Shown here: positions 45,509 through 56,399 of the stretch, one piece after another | Numbering within the stretch: the stretch's first letter is position 1 | How the letters are laid out: the number at the start of each line of letters is the position of its first letter | Assembly (NCBI GenBank): GCA_016271365.2 | Contig: CM028129.1 | Location: 841,420,001 to 841,484,000 of the forward strand | Source: Neoceratodus forsteri | Lineage: Eukaryota > Chordata > Ceratodontiformes > Ceratodontidae | Reading direction: 5' to 3' | DNA length: 64,000 nucleotides | Position numbers and translations under genes: made by a program | Notes under the pieces: model-generated | Database searches by the model: none | What the model was told of the DNA's origin: nothing | What the model saw: only the letters and a program-made list of their open reading frames with translations

Positions 45509-46570
45509 ATGTCAGACAAGCCTAACAAGAAAACAGGACCCCTTGGGTTCAGGAATTGCTTGAAGTGTGCAGAGGTGTTTGCCAAGGCAGACAAGCATGA
45601 TCTTCTTTTGATCTGCCTTGGGCAACAGCACTTCAATGAAGACTATGATATTTGTAAGTCTTTCCCTATTAAGACAGTGGAAAAATACTGGGAGAAGCTT
45701 AAAAGAAAACTAAAGGAGGGGTCCATGGGCTCCAACCAGTCCACCCCCTCTAAGACTATGGCAGTTCCTTCCAGAGCCTCTAAATCCACCCCTGATATGG
45801 AAGAGGGCTCTGGCAAGAGAGGCAATCAACCGGCTGACTTCCTGGTGCCTGCCAAAAAATTAAAGAAAACCAAACACACTGACACCCCGGCTGAAACACC
45901 TCAAGGGGTCCCTCAGGTACCTATTAATGCTCCTTCTCCTGCTGAGTTGATACAGGCTTTCACCTTACTGCAGGTGCTGCAGGGTTTATTACTCCTTCAG
46001 AAGCCAGTGATTACTACTGCTAAAAAAACAACTGTTGTTACCCCTCTTTTGCCTACTGCTACAGTGGCATATGAGGAGAATGACCAAGATGAAGAGGGAA
46101 TTGAACCTGAGGTGTCACCAGAACAGGATTTTGACTCCCCTCCCAGACCCTCAGAGGATTTCTCTTCCCATTTTTCTTTTGTTAAGAAAATGGTAGATTC
46201 CCTGGATCAGCAAACAGCTGAAGAGATCCAGAATGAAGAGGAGGCACAATACATGGAGCTTATAGGGCTGACACCCTCAAAAAGGCTCCTTCTGCCTATC
46301 TACAAATTCTTTAAAAAGGATGTTTTAGAAATCCTAAAGGCTCCCAATACAGTCACACCCACAAACAAAAAGTGTGACAAGAAGTATCAGTTAGAAAAAT
46401 CTGGTGCTGAGTTTCTTTTTAGTCACCCAGACCACCAGGGTATTGTACAGCAGGCTGGCTGTGAGAAAGCCAAAACTCCCTTATCCTCTCACCACCCCGA
46501 GAAGGATTTGAGAAAGGTGGACAGCATGGCAAAAAAGGGGTACCTTTCGGCATCCCTGGCAATTCATTAA
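45509..46570 (+). pseudogene. gag: DIRS Gag-like protein
   Basis: The longest clean ORF of the element, 353 codons, starting MSDKPNKKTG. It contains the conserved DIRS Gag pattern CLKC near residue 18 and LLLICLGQQHFNEDYDICKS at about residues 32-51 (C...H...C spacing). A basic, Ser/Thr/Pro-rich linker follows, then an acidic segment (EENDQDEEGIEPE) at about residues 190-202. The helical C-terminal half includes YKFFKKDVLEIL. Reading beyond the stop shows that Gag originally continued: QAYAALYQKDLW and WGLEASKYQFQMVADT are visible to about 46,790. The stop at 46,568 is therefore premature. The protein packages element RNA by analogy with other DIRS. Confidence 0.75.
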
Positions 46571-47159
46571 GACAGCTACCAGGCCTATGCAGCCCTCTAT
46601 CAAAAAGATCTCTGGCAGTCAGTAGTGGACAATGCTGAGGCTATCCCCTCTTTAACAGTGTCAGAGCTGCTAGACACAGCAACATGGGGCTTGGAGGCTT
46701 CCAAATACCAATTTCAGATGGTAGCTGACACCAATGATACAGTTGCAAGGAGGATGGCTGGTACCATTGCTCTAAGAAGATTTGCCTGACTGAGGGCTAC
46801 CAACCTCACCCAGGACACCCAAACTAAGGCAATGGACTTTCCTGTCAAAGGCCACTCTCTTTTTTGGTGCCCAGACTGAGGCATATATGAAAAAGTAGAT
46901 GAATATAAAGCTACTTTTAGGAGCAACTCAACCAGAGACAGGCCCTCACTTCATTTTATTCTAGGGGAGGCAGGGGCAGGTCCTCTTTTAGGTGGCCTTT
47001 CTTTCAGGTACTGGCTGTTTCCCAGCAGCAGTACCAACCACAGCAGACTGGATTTTACAGAGCTAGAGGTAGAAGGGGTTCTCAGAGAGGATCCCAATCT
47101 ACTCAGCCTCAGCAGCAAGCAAAACAGAACCTCTGACTTTTCCCTTAAGGCTGTCTCTC

Positions 47160-48620
47160 CACATCCTGTAGGGGGTAGACTCATCCACTATTTCCAGGAA
47201 TGGTTAAAAATAACCACAAACAAGTGGGTCCTGGAAATAGTGAGTCAGGGTGTCTCCCTTTGCTTCTATTCCCCTTCTTCCTCCAAGGTTGAAACATTTT
47301 GCACCAGCTTCCTTCTCAGAAAGAAAACTACTGGAGCAGGTGGTACAGGCCCTACTGCTGGCAAAAGCAGTGGAGCCTGTCCCCCAAAACCAAAGAGGGC
47401 AAGGGTTCTACTCCAGATATTTCCTAACAACAAAAAAGAATAGAGAGTGGTGGCCTATACTAGACCTCTGACTGCTAAACAGGTACCTGGTAAAGCCCAG
47501 GTTCAAAATGTCACAATGGCCATGATTTTGCCAACTCTGCAAAAACTGGACTGGCTAGCCTCCTTGGATCTAAAGGATGCATATTTCCATATTCCCATAA
47601 GGGAGTCACATAGAAAGTATCTCAGATTCAGACTCCCCTCAGGCTACTACCAGTTCTCAACACTTCCCTTCGGCCTTACCTCTGCACCAAGGGTCTTTAC
47701 CAAGTGCATAGCAGTAGTAGTGGCACACCTCAGAAGACTGGGTGTCACAATTTTTCCTTATCTGGATGATTGGCTAATCAAAGGGAAATCCCACCAACAG
47801 GTGTCAGACTACTTTCAGGTAACCCAGAATATACTGCTGTCCCTGGGATTCTTTCTCAATACCAAAAAGTCAGTCCTGACCCCTGTGCAGGTTCTGCAGT
47901 TCATAGGTTCAGAACTGAATACAGTAGTGGGAAGAGCTTTTCTCTCTCAGGAGAAGGTAGAAAGCATTCAGCTTCTGGCAGGCTCATTTGCCCTGGGCAG
48001 GCCGAAGCCAGCAAAACAGTTTCTTCAACTGTTAGGGCGCATGGCTGCAGCAACAAGCACAGTCAGAGGTGCCAGGTTTCAGATGAGAGATATTCAGTTC
48101 CACCTCAGAGCACACTGGTGCCAAAGGCAGGACCCCCTCTCAAAGCCAGTACCAGTCACACAAACATTACTACAGGCCGTCCAATGGTAGAGGGAACCAT
48201 ACAATTTAAGGAAGGGGTTCCATTTCTGCAGGAGCCTCCTTCCCTGGTTCTCACAACCAATGCTTCCCTACTTGGTTGGGGTGCTCACTTAGGGGATCAC
48301 ACCATCCACGGTACTTGGAAGAGCGCAGACTCACTCCTGCACATAAACCTGCTGGAGTTAAGAACTGTTTTTCTGGCCCTTCAGGGTTTATATCATCTCA
48401 TACAGGGAAAGGTGGTACAAGTCAGAACAGACAATACCACAACAATGTATTACATCAACAAGCAAGGAGGGACAAGGTCCACTCCTCTGTGTACAGATGC
48501 AATGAAGATATGGAGCCTTGCTTACTCTCTAAATGCCTCTCTACAGTCAGCTTATCTGCCAGGCAAGGACAGCAGCTTGGCAGATGCCTTGAGCAGGATA
48601 AACCAGGCCCATCATGAATG
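47160..48620 (+). pseudogene. pol: DIRS reverse transcriptase-RNase H
   Basis: Begins near GGRLIHYFQEWLK (about 47,170). RT landmarks: YSRYFLTTKKNREWWPILDL (47,412-47,471), LASLDLKDAYFHIPI (about 47,555-47,600), GYYQFSTLPFGLTSAPRVFT (47,643-47,702) and the active site YLDD at 47,759-47,770. An in-frame TAG at 48,188 and a frameshift near 48,215 follow. RNase H continues with TTNASLLGWGAHL, NLLELRTVFLAL, VRTDNTTTMYYINKQGG and SSLADALSR. The first catalytic Asp is replaced by Asn (codon 48,259-48,261), while Glu and the other Asp residues remain. The frame changes at about 47,440 too. It would copy element RNA into DNA; this copy cannot. Confidence 0.85.
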
Positions 48621-49037
48621 GGCATTGAACAAGCAAGTGGTGAATGCTCTATTCAGGAGTGGGGGACCCCAGAGATAGATCTTTTTGCTTTCCACCAAAA
48701 TCACTACTTACCTCTTTGTTGCTGCAGGGCCTCAGTGAAGGGGACAGTTCCAATGGATACCCTGATTCTGGATTGGACAGGCAGGTACCTTTATGCATTT
48801 CCTTCTTTTCTTCTGATACTCAGAGTGCTCATCAAGTTCAGGTCACAACCAGCTTCGATTATTCTGGTAGCCCCGGATTGGGCAAAACAGCCTTGGTACT
48901 CCCTGCTGCTCTCAATGTCTGTGAGCAAATTGATTCATCTCCCTCAGAGGTACAATCTACTGACTACCTTTCAGGGGAGGGTAGTGTACCTCAATCTCAG
49001 GTCTCTCAAACTCAAGGCCTGGCTCTTGAGGACTTAG
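48618..49037 (+). pseudogene. DIRS methyltransferase-like segment after RNase H
   Basis: The frame carries WGTPEIDLFAFHQNHYLPL, then DWTGRYLYAFPSFLLILRVL and IILVAPDWAKQPWYSLLL. This conserved region follows RNase H in DIRS-group elements and has been compared with phage-type adenine methyltransferases. The position of the expected catalytic Pro-Pro motif reads AFPS here. It overlaps the start of the recombinase frame, as is common in DIRS. Whether the domain is enzymatic in the family is uncertain. Confidence 0.55.
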
Positions 49038-50073
49038 AATATGCAGATTACCAATTCTCTGAAGCAGTTTTAGAAGTCCTTAAGGGTTACAGGAAGGCTT
49101 CCACCAAGAAAACCTATACCTCAAGATGGAAAAGATTTTCCATTTGGTGCAGTGACAAGGGTATAGTCCTAGCCCAGGCTGGGATTCCAACCCTTCTTGA
49201 TTATTTGTCTCACCTTAATTTCCTGGGGTTGCAGCACTCAACTCTGAAGGTGCACCTGGCTTCAGTTTCAGCATACTGTACAGCTAGAAAGGCTACCTCC
49301 CTGGCATCAAACCCTATAGTCAAAAGATTCTTAAAGGGCTCTCTCATTTGTTTTCCCCCTCACAGGGAACCATTGCCAGCCTGGGCCCTAAATATTTGCA
49401 TTGCCCAGTGTATGCTTCTGTCCTTTGAGCCTATGGCATCTGCAGAGCTTAAATTTCTTATCTGGAAGGTAATTTTACTGGTAGCAATCACTTCTGCCAG
49501 AAGAATAAATGAGCTACAGGCCCTTTGTGTGGAAAAGGACTATGTTTCTTTCCACAGGGACAAGGTAGTGTTGAGAACTAATAGGAAGTTCCTCCCCAAG
49601 GTGGTTTCTGACTTCCATTTGAACCAGTCTATAACATTGCCAGTTTTCTTTACTGAACACTCTAGCTCAGGTGAGCATAGGTTGCACAGCTTGGATATAA
49701 AAGAACACTGAGTTATTACATGACTCATACCAAAGATCATAGGCAGGACAGACAACAACTGTTCCTCACCTATGGGGAAATAGGTCAGGGTACTCCTGCT
49801 TCAAAGAGGACTATCTCTCGATAGATAGTCCAGTGTATTCAGTTTTGCTACTCAAAGGCAGGCAAGGTTCCTCCCTCTGGTCTTACAGCCCACTCTACAA
49901 GGGGCACAGCTGCCACTATTTCAGCTGCCCGAGAAGTACCGCTAATGGAAATATATAAAGCAGCTACCTGGAGGTCAGTCCACACCTTCACTAAGCATTA
50001 TAGCCTAGACACCCAGTCCAGAAGTGATGCCAGATTTGGCACAGCAGTCTTGCAGAGTCTTTTTCCTAAATAG
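48960..50073 (+). pseudogene. DIRS tyrosine recombinase
   Basis: The frame reads through LKGYRKASTKKTYTSRWKRF (about 49,079-49,138, SAM-like N-terminal core-binding part), LDYLSHLNFLGLQHSTLKVH and ITSARRINELQAL (about 49,487-49,525, catalytic Arg I). It stops at 49,709. In another frame the C-terminal part gives AHSTRGTAATISAA (about 49,885-49,926, the H-x-x-R pair) and FTKHYSLDT (about 49,990-50,016, the nucleophile Tyr). All four catalytic residues R-H-R-Y are present, but the protein is split by a stop near 49,710 and another at about 49,821. It stops at 50,071-50,073. The enzyme inserts the circular element DNA. Confidence 0.85.
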
Positions 50074-50113
50074 ATTCTGGCCCACCTCCTTGAGGTACTA
50101 CTGCATAGTCTAC

Positions 50114-50212
50114 AAGAGTAATAATATTAGTGGATTCCTGGGGTTAGAAGAAAAAATTACTCACCTGTAGTAATCTTGTTTCTTCCAAAGGGATCCACTA
50201 ATACTATTACTC
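50114..50212 (+). repeat. DIRS internal complementary region
   Basis: AGTAATAATATTAGTGGATT, continued by CCTGGGGTTAGA, is the reverse complement of the element's left end (44,880-44,914). The adjacent AATTACTCACCTGTAGTAAT and following bases are the reverse complement of the right end (50,640-50,686). This two-part region is the hallmark of DIRS1 replication and fixes both boundaries. Confidence 0.9.
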
Positions 50213-50494
50213 CCCACCCTTGCCTCCCCTTTCAGAATCAGTAACAAGAAAAATCCTCTCCGCAGCTGACAAGATGTATAGTTGGAGTGGCATGCCACCT
50301 GCTGGCACCTTCTAGTAATGTCTTAACTTGTAGGTTTTTTTCTAAAGGCGTACAGTATCTGACTTCAGAAAAAAGGGGACATTTGTTTATACTAGTCCTT
50401 TGGTTAATGTTGTTATTTGCCCAGTTGGGTATTATTTTGCTATAATTATTTAAATAGTGATTCACATGTTGTTATGGCCTCTTTGCAGGCTTCT

Positions 50495-50686
50495 AAGAAA
50501 TCTGAGGTAGAATGTAGGCAGTTGACACTGGGCAGTTTGAAAATAGATACATGAGCTAAACATTCCATGATTAGCATTGCATTCTGTTCTCTCTGTGGCA
50601 GTGCTGGCTTAAGGGAGCACTGCAAGAGCAATAATATTAGTGGATCCCTTTGGAAGAAACAAGATTACTACAGGTGAGTAATTTTT
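50495..50686 (-). repeat. DIRS right inverted terminal repeat
   Basis: Inverted partner of 44,880-45,044: AAGAAATCTGAGGTAGAATG through GCAATAATATTAGTGGATCC. It then has its own extremity AGATTACTACAGGTGAGTAA followed by TTTTT at about 50,682-50,686. Confidence 0.85.
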
Positions 50687-51659
50687 ATGTTGATTGTGCG
50701 CTTCTCCACAAGCAAGTTGTGGAGGAGTGGCACTGTTGTGCCCACTGCCCCCACAGCCTGCAAAGGCTTGTCCCCTGTCCCCCAATTCCGTGGCTCGCTG
50801 CTGCTGACAGTAGTTCAGCCAGCATGCCACAACCTTCTAAAAAATCAGCCGCTGCAATCAGGGGCCGCCTCATCATTGCAGCGTAAGCCATCCACTGCAA
50901 TGAGGGAGTGACCCGTCATTGCAGGGTGGGATGTAGGATGCCTGATATTAATTGTGAACATGGCGGTGGCATGCTGTCCTATTCACAAGCAATATTTACC
51001 CCCCCACCATGTTTATTTGCTGGCGGAGGAGCCCACTCCCCATCGGCATAATGTAAACCCCCCTCCCAGTTTTATTGTCTGCCGACAGGATGCCCAATCC
51101 CCGTCGGCAGAAAGGAATCCCCCCGCTTTTGTTGTTTGCCGACGGGGTGCCCAATCCCCGTGGCTACGATTTGCCCCAAAGTAAGACTCCGGTGGCATGC
51201 TGGGAGCCACTCCAGCATGCCACATACCCTCAAAGTTAAAAGCGGTCCCGCAACTTTTTTTACCTGAAAAAAGGAAGCGGTCCCTCGTAGTCTCCTGCCC
51301 CCCTCCCACAACCCGCACCCACCCACTGTGCATCTTGCCTCCCCACACCCCCCTCACCCCATACTTACCTCTGGAGCTTGGCGCGATGATCTTTGGTGGG
51401 CCGGGAACACGTCTGCACTCTTCAAAGCCGACCGCGAACTGAGGAAATGCTGGTAAGCTGTATAATGTAATAAATAGAGTTTTTTCAACTTTAGTGCATA
51501 TCTCGGGCATTTTTGAGAATTTTTTCACCAAATTTTCAACATGGGGTTTTTTGGGACCCCTCCTCATAAATTCTTGAACTGTCATGGCGTTAATTGGCCC
51601 AGAAAGGTGGTTTCACGGTCACTGTGCGGAATCACCCTTCTGGGCTGATTAAAATAACA

Positions 51660-52850
51660 GTGCCAGTGTTCATGAGGTGGGCTCTCAAAAAGCCTATGTT
51701 GCAAATTTGGTGGAAAAAATTCAAAAAATGACTATTTTACAAGCGGTACAGTAGTTGCTACACACGCGTAACTTCGTGGATTTGCAATATTTTCATGCCA
51801 GATTTTCAACATTGGCATTTTGTCACACCTCCTTGTGAGCAGTACAGTTGTCATTGTTCACATCCTGGCCAAAATGTGTTTGCACTTCCGCACAGAATAG
51901 CAGGTTGCTGTGGTAAATCAGTGTTCAGGACAGATTATGAAAATGACAGTGACACTGTTCATGAGCAGAGGTCCTAAAATGCCTATATTGAAAATTTGGT
52001 AATGATACTCCATAAAATGACTGTGTTACGAGCGTGCGTTGTGCAGTTGGCATGCATGCACGTAACTACGCGAATTTATAATATTTTCACTCCAGATTTT
52101 CAACATTGCCATTTTCCCAGACCTACTTATGAACAGTATAGCTGTCACTTTTCCCATCCTGGCCAAAATGTGTTTTCGCACTTCTGGCACAGAATAGAGT
52201 GGTCGCTGTGGGAAATTACTGTTCGGGACAGATTAAGAAAATGACAATGATACTGTTCATGAGCAGAGGTCCTAAAATGCTCATGTTGAAAATTTGATGA
52301 TGATAGCCCATCAATTGATTGTGTTACAAGTGTGCATTGCGCACTTTCCACGCACCCTTGTAACTTAGCAGATTTGTAATATGTCACACCAGATTTTCAG
52401 CAGTGGCATTTTTTCACACCTTCTTATAAGCAGTACAGCTGTCATTTTTCACATCCTGACCGAAATGTGTTTTCACAGTTCCGGCGCAGAATAACGTGGC
52501 CACTGTGGGAAATCAGTGTTTGGGACAGATTAAGAAAATTACAGTGGCACTGTTCATGAGCAGAGGTCCTAAAATCCCTATGTTGAAAATTTGGTGACGA
52601 AACTCCATAACATGACTGTGTTACAAGGATGTGTTGAACTGTTTCCACGCACCCTTGTAACTTCACAAATTTGTAATATTGTCACACCACATTTTCAACA
52701 GTGGCATTTTTTCACACCTCCTTATGAACACTACAGCTGTCATTTTTCACATCCTGGCTAAAATATGTTTTTGCACTCCTGCTGGAGAATAGCATGGTCA
52801 CTCTGGGAAATCAGTGTTTGGGACAGATTTATATCGACCGAGTGGGAGAG
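51660..52850. repeat. Tandem array of the roughly 298-bp dyad unit, about 4 copies
   Basis: The marker (A)CTGTTCATGAG recurs at 51,954, 52,252 and 52,549, spacing 298 and 297 bp, with a diverged start at 51,665. As in element A, each unit has left and right arms that are imperfect reverse complements: GACAGATTAAGAAAATGACA...GTTGAAAATTTGG against CCAGATTTTCAACA...CTGTCA. The stem extends through GTTACGAGCGTGCG / ATGCACGTAAC. Confidence 0.75.
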
Positions 52851-53600
52851 GGGAGTGACCAAGCTCAACTGAGCTCTGTCAGGACTGCTGCGGATTTGTT
52901 TGTGGGCAGATAAAGGCCACAACACAAGAGCCCAGTACAAAAGGGCAGCCTGCAGCACTGGGAGAAACAGAACTAGAGAGCGACTGAGGAAGGGGGAGCG
53001 AGAGAACTCACCGAAGCGCTGTCAGGACTGCTGCAGTTTTCTTTGTGGGCAGAAAAAGGTGTCAATGCAGGCAGGGGCCCAGTACAAAAGGCCAGCCTGC
53101 AGCAGTGGTAGAAACAGTACAAGCGAGTGAGACAGGGGGACTTAGTGAGCTCAATGAAAGTCTATCAGGACTGCTGCGGATTTCTTTGTGGGCAGAAAAA
53201 GGTGCCAACAGAGGCAGGAGCCCAGTACAAAAGGGCAGCTTGCAGTGCCAGGAGAACCAGAATGAGTGAGTGAGACAGGGGTAGTGAGCCACCTCAACAG
53301 AGCTCTGTCGGGACAGCTGTGGATTTCTTTGTGGCCAGAAAAAGCCACCAATACAGGCAGGAGCCCAGTACAAAAGGGCAGCCCGCAGTGTCAGGAGAAA
53401 CAGAATGAGCGAGTGAGAGGGGGGAGTGAGCCACGCCAATGGAGCTCTGTTGGGTCAGCTGGATTTCTTCCTCGGCAGAACAAGGTGCCAATGCAGGCAG
53501 CAGCCCAGTACAAAAGAGCAGCTTGCAGCACCGGGACATTGGGGACAAACAGACTGAGCCAGTGACAGAGGGCCACTGAGCGAGCTCAACAGACCAACAC
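52829..53600 (+). repeat. 143-bp minisatellite, about 5 copies
   Basis: The unit contains AGGACTGCTGCGGATTTCTT, then GTGGGCAGAAAAAGG, GCCCAGTACAAAAGGGCAGC and a GAGTGAG-rich end. Starts are at 52,881, 53,024, 53,167, 53,310 and 53,452, spacing 143, 143, 143 and 142. Open frames in both directions are products of the repeat. Confidence 0.9.
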
Positions 53601-53644
53601 AATCAATATTCGGCATTGAAAAATGCTTGTTTCTTTTGCACCGT

Positions 53645-54920
53645 AGATGTCACATGATGCCCGCACATAAATATGCATGCGTGGGTGTCCGAAATCAGAC
53701 ACCCCATTATTCCCACATATTTTCCAAGGAGCCACACAAAGCTTTTGTTCTTGGCACAGCTATTGCTGGTTTTCTCTTTTAGCCTTTTTAGCACTCTCAG
53801 CCCCTTTGTTGGATTCAAAAGGTGCAAAGGTTTTTGGCATCACTTAAGCCTTTTCAGCATTTTGTTTTTTGATATATCCATTTACTGAGCCTGGAGGTGC
53901 ATCATGTACTGCAACTGTTTTTGAATATCCTGCTTTTAATGGAGGTAGTAATACGTATTTTGTGCTGCTTGTTTTAGAAAATTAGTGCTGTATTGGAAGT
54001 TTTATGAAGTGCTTTTAGAGAGCAGCATAAACAGTGCAATATTTATAAATAAACATTTAACATTTGAACAAAATATCTAATGGATTGTATTTGTAATCTG
54101 TAATTTACTCCTCATGTTATTTAAATCACAGGCCTGAACTGGTGTTTATTTTCCTCCTCTTAGTGGGGGTTCAAGTATTTTAACTTTAAAACAGCTAACT
54201 GATAATTGGAGAAATTTAAATATAGATATATGATGACCTTCTGTTTCTACTTGACTAGCACAGACCAGCAAAGCCAAAAAAAAAACTGCAGAAGCAATGG
54301 AAGGTTCATCTCCGAAGCACAGATTTAAAGGAACTTAAATCAAGCTAACTTGCCTGACCTGAAGCTGCTCAAGGTGCTAGTAAAGCTCAGCAGTAGATCT
54401 GTTTCAGCAAAATCAAGACTACAGACCTTGATTATTGATTGACAGCACTTAAAGAATGATGGTAACATATTTGGAATGTTTGTGAGAATATTTATGTACA
54501 TTTAGAGATAGTGCAATTGTAATCGCCTGTTTACTGATTGGTGTGACAACTGATGCCTATTTTTTAATGTAATTAATGCAACTGGTATCATTTATGCACT
54601 GTGTATATTAGGGACTTCTAGTCTTTAAAGGAAGAAAAAGTTATAATCATTTACCATCTAATAACCTCTCCAAGCAGATATGTGAAGAGCCTAAAAAAAG
54701 TTTACCTCTTGATTACTGCTTGTTACATAAAATCTTGGTTAGAATGGGACAGACAAAAAGGCCACTAGATGCAAATGCAAGAAAAGAAACAAAGAAACAA
54801 AGAAAGAAACAAACAACACATTAAAAGTAAAAAAGGGACAAGGTAACCAAAATGAGTTAAACAAAATTGCTCGGTTTTTTAGCCCATCAGAAGGGCAAAT
54901 TATATAATTTATTTATTTTT
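53645..54920. other. Unassigned region
   Basis: Mostly A/T-rich. A short AAAGAAAC repeat is at about 54,782-54,815. No domain-bearing frame or transposon end is recognised. Confidence 0.3.
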
Positions 54921-54924
54921 ATTT

Positions 54925-56378
54925 AAAATCTTGGTGACATGGAAAGGCACACTGATCCGGAGGCTAATTTCCAGGTGCGATCTGGGGACAGGGGAAAAAT
55001 AACTTATAGACATAGGGATAATACAGACAAATTACTACCCGGTTGCCAAAATTTTAATAAAAAATAAAAATAAATAAAATAAATTGCACACACAAAAAAC
55101 CATAAGTAACATTTGAGTTGAAAGTGGTAACAAGGCATACAGTATAAACATTTGAGTTTGTATAATTGACAGTAAGGTGCTATTTGATTAGAAAACAGGC
55201 ATAGGCTATGATTCATGGTCAAGTTATGTGATTTACTGAGGAGTCTGATGGGGATAAGGACATGAGGCAGTTGCAAGAGGGGGGGGGAGGAAGGAGGCTT
55301 AAGTGCTGTTTGAATGAGTAGGAGAGAGAGAGTTTCAGAGTAGGGGTGGGAGGTGGCTTTATAGGGATGGGAGTCTGTAGGAGAATGTGGATGTGCATGA
55401 TGCTGAAAGGCGGTGGGGGACTGAGAAGAAGCCGGAATCCCTAGTATGGAGGTCATAGGAGGAGGTGGCTGCAGGGACCAGCATATATCGGAGAGGTAAG
55501 GGGGAGCAGGCCATACCAATATTTAGCTATGAAAGTTAGCAAGTGGATATTATGCCTGTGGGATAGAGGAGGGATCCTGAGGGAGGAGTATATGTTACAG
55601 TGATGAGTTCATGGAGGGGGGAGTTAGAAGCAAAGTGGCAGAATGAGTTTAGCAGGGTGTTTAGTCTGGCTAGTGAGGAGACAGGGGCTGTGCTATAAAC
55701 AACATCAGCATAGTCAAAGATATGAATTATCATGTTGGTCACTAGCTCATGTCAAATAGTGAGTGGGAGGGAGTCTTTGTTGCAGTAGAACATGACACGT
55801 TTTGGGCAGAGCTTGGAGGTCATGGCTTCAATGTGTATTTAGAAATTTAGGTGGGAGTCCTGCCACATGCCTAGATACTTATATGTAGGGACATAAATGA
55901 GCGGAGTACCATCCAGGGTGGTGAAGGCGGGGGGGGGATGTGTTCTAGTCAATTTTTGGACAGAGACGAAGATCATTGTAATGGTCTTAGTTGTGTTGAT
56001 TTTTAAGTGGTTTGCATGGAACCAGGATTGCACTTTGTTTAGGTCCTGTTGGAGGGGAGTGTGGATGTTGGAGATGGTAGGCTCTGAGGTAAACAGAATG
56101 GTGTCATCCGTAAACATGTATGCAGGTGCTGGAACACATAGAGGGGAGATCATTGATGAACACCAAGAACAGGATGGGGCCCAGGATGAATCCTTGTGGT
56201 ACGCCTGCAAGTATGGGAAGGGGGGAGGAAGAGCTTCCTACTCTCACTGATTGCCATCTATTATCCAGGTAAGACTTAAACCAGTTTACAGTGTGGGGAG
56301 CTAGGCCAGCTGCTCCAAGATTGGTGAGGAAGAGGGGGTGGGAGAAAAAATCAAAGGCTTTGGCCAGGAAATAGAGTT
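54925..56378 (-). mobile_element. L2-like LINE: reverse transcriptase to 3' tail, 5'-truncated at a minisatellite
   Basis: On the minus strand the order is LAKAFDFFSHPLFLTNLG (about 56,365-56,310), VNWFKSYLDNRWQSVRVG (about 56,290-56,235), MFTDDTILF (about 56,120-56,095, the FADD site with Thr), WFHANHLKINTTKT and PTYKYLGMWQDSHL (about 55,890-55,845). Then comes a C-terminal part with FDYADVVYSTAPVSSLARL (about 55,727-55,670). The 3' UTR ends in GGAAATTAGCCTCCGGATCA and GTGTGCCTTTCC-like text (about 54,985-54,935) and an AAATAAA tail. Frameshifts at about 56,215 and 55,835 are visible. The 52-bp array begins immediately upstream of the RT core. Confidence 0.75.
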
Positions 56379-56399
56379 ATCGCAAGAGTTATGATAAAT

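Larger units (their letters stand above)
44880..50686 (+). mobile_element. DIRS1-like tyrosine-recombinase retrotransposon, structurally complete, coding parts mutated
   Basis: Order: left inverted terminal repeat, Gag, RT-RNase H with a methyltransferase-like tail, tyrosine recombinase, internal complementary region, right inverted terminal repeat. Total length is 5.8 kb, usual for vertebrate DIRS. There are no long terminal direct repeats and no DDE integrase, as expected. Both ends are matched, inverted, in the internal complementary region at 50,114-50,212, which defines the termini. Several frameshifts and stops interrupt the pol and recombinase frames. DIRS elements replicate through a circular DNA that the recombinase inserts without target duplication. 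Confidence 0.9.
50690..53640. mobile_element. Composite foldback/satellite element B
   Basis: It starts next to the DIRS right end and contains several small dyads (GCTGCAATCAGGGGC region, about 50,850-50,930) and paired GTCGGCAGA/TCTGCCGAC-type blocks (51,040-51,160). A GGCATGCTGGGAGCCACTCC hairpin (about 51,192-51,222) and the lead block shared with element A (51,260-51,545) follow. The 298-bp dyad array (51,660-52,850), the 143-bp array (52,830-53,600) and the end ATTCGGCATTGAAAAATGCT (about 53,611) complete it. Compared with element A, the array after the 298-bp units is entirely different. No coding frame is conserved. Limits are approximate. Confidence 0.55.

Noticed and set aside
50238..50631. 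Minus-strand short frames within the DIRS 3' part
   Set aside because: They lie in non-coding terminal repeats and mirror the left-end sequence.
53062..53602. Open frames of 99-125 codons on both strands
   Set aside because: They are translations of the 143-bp minisatellite; the peptide repeats with the DNA unit.
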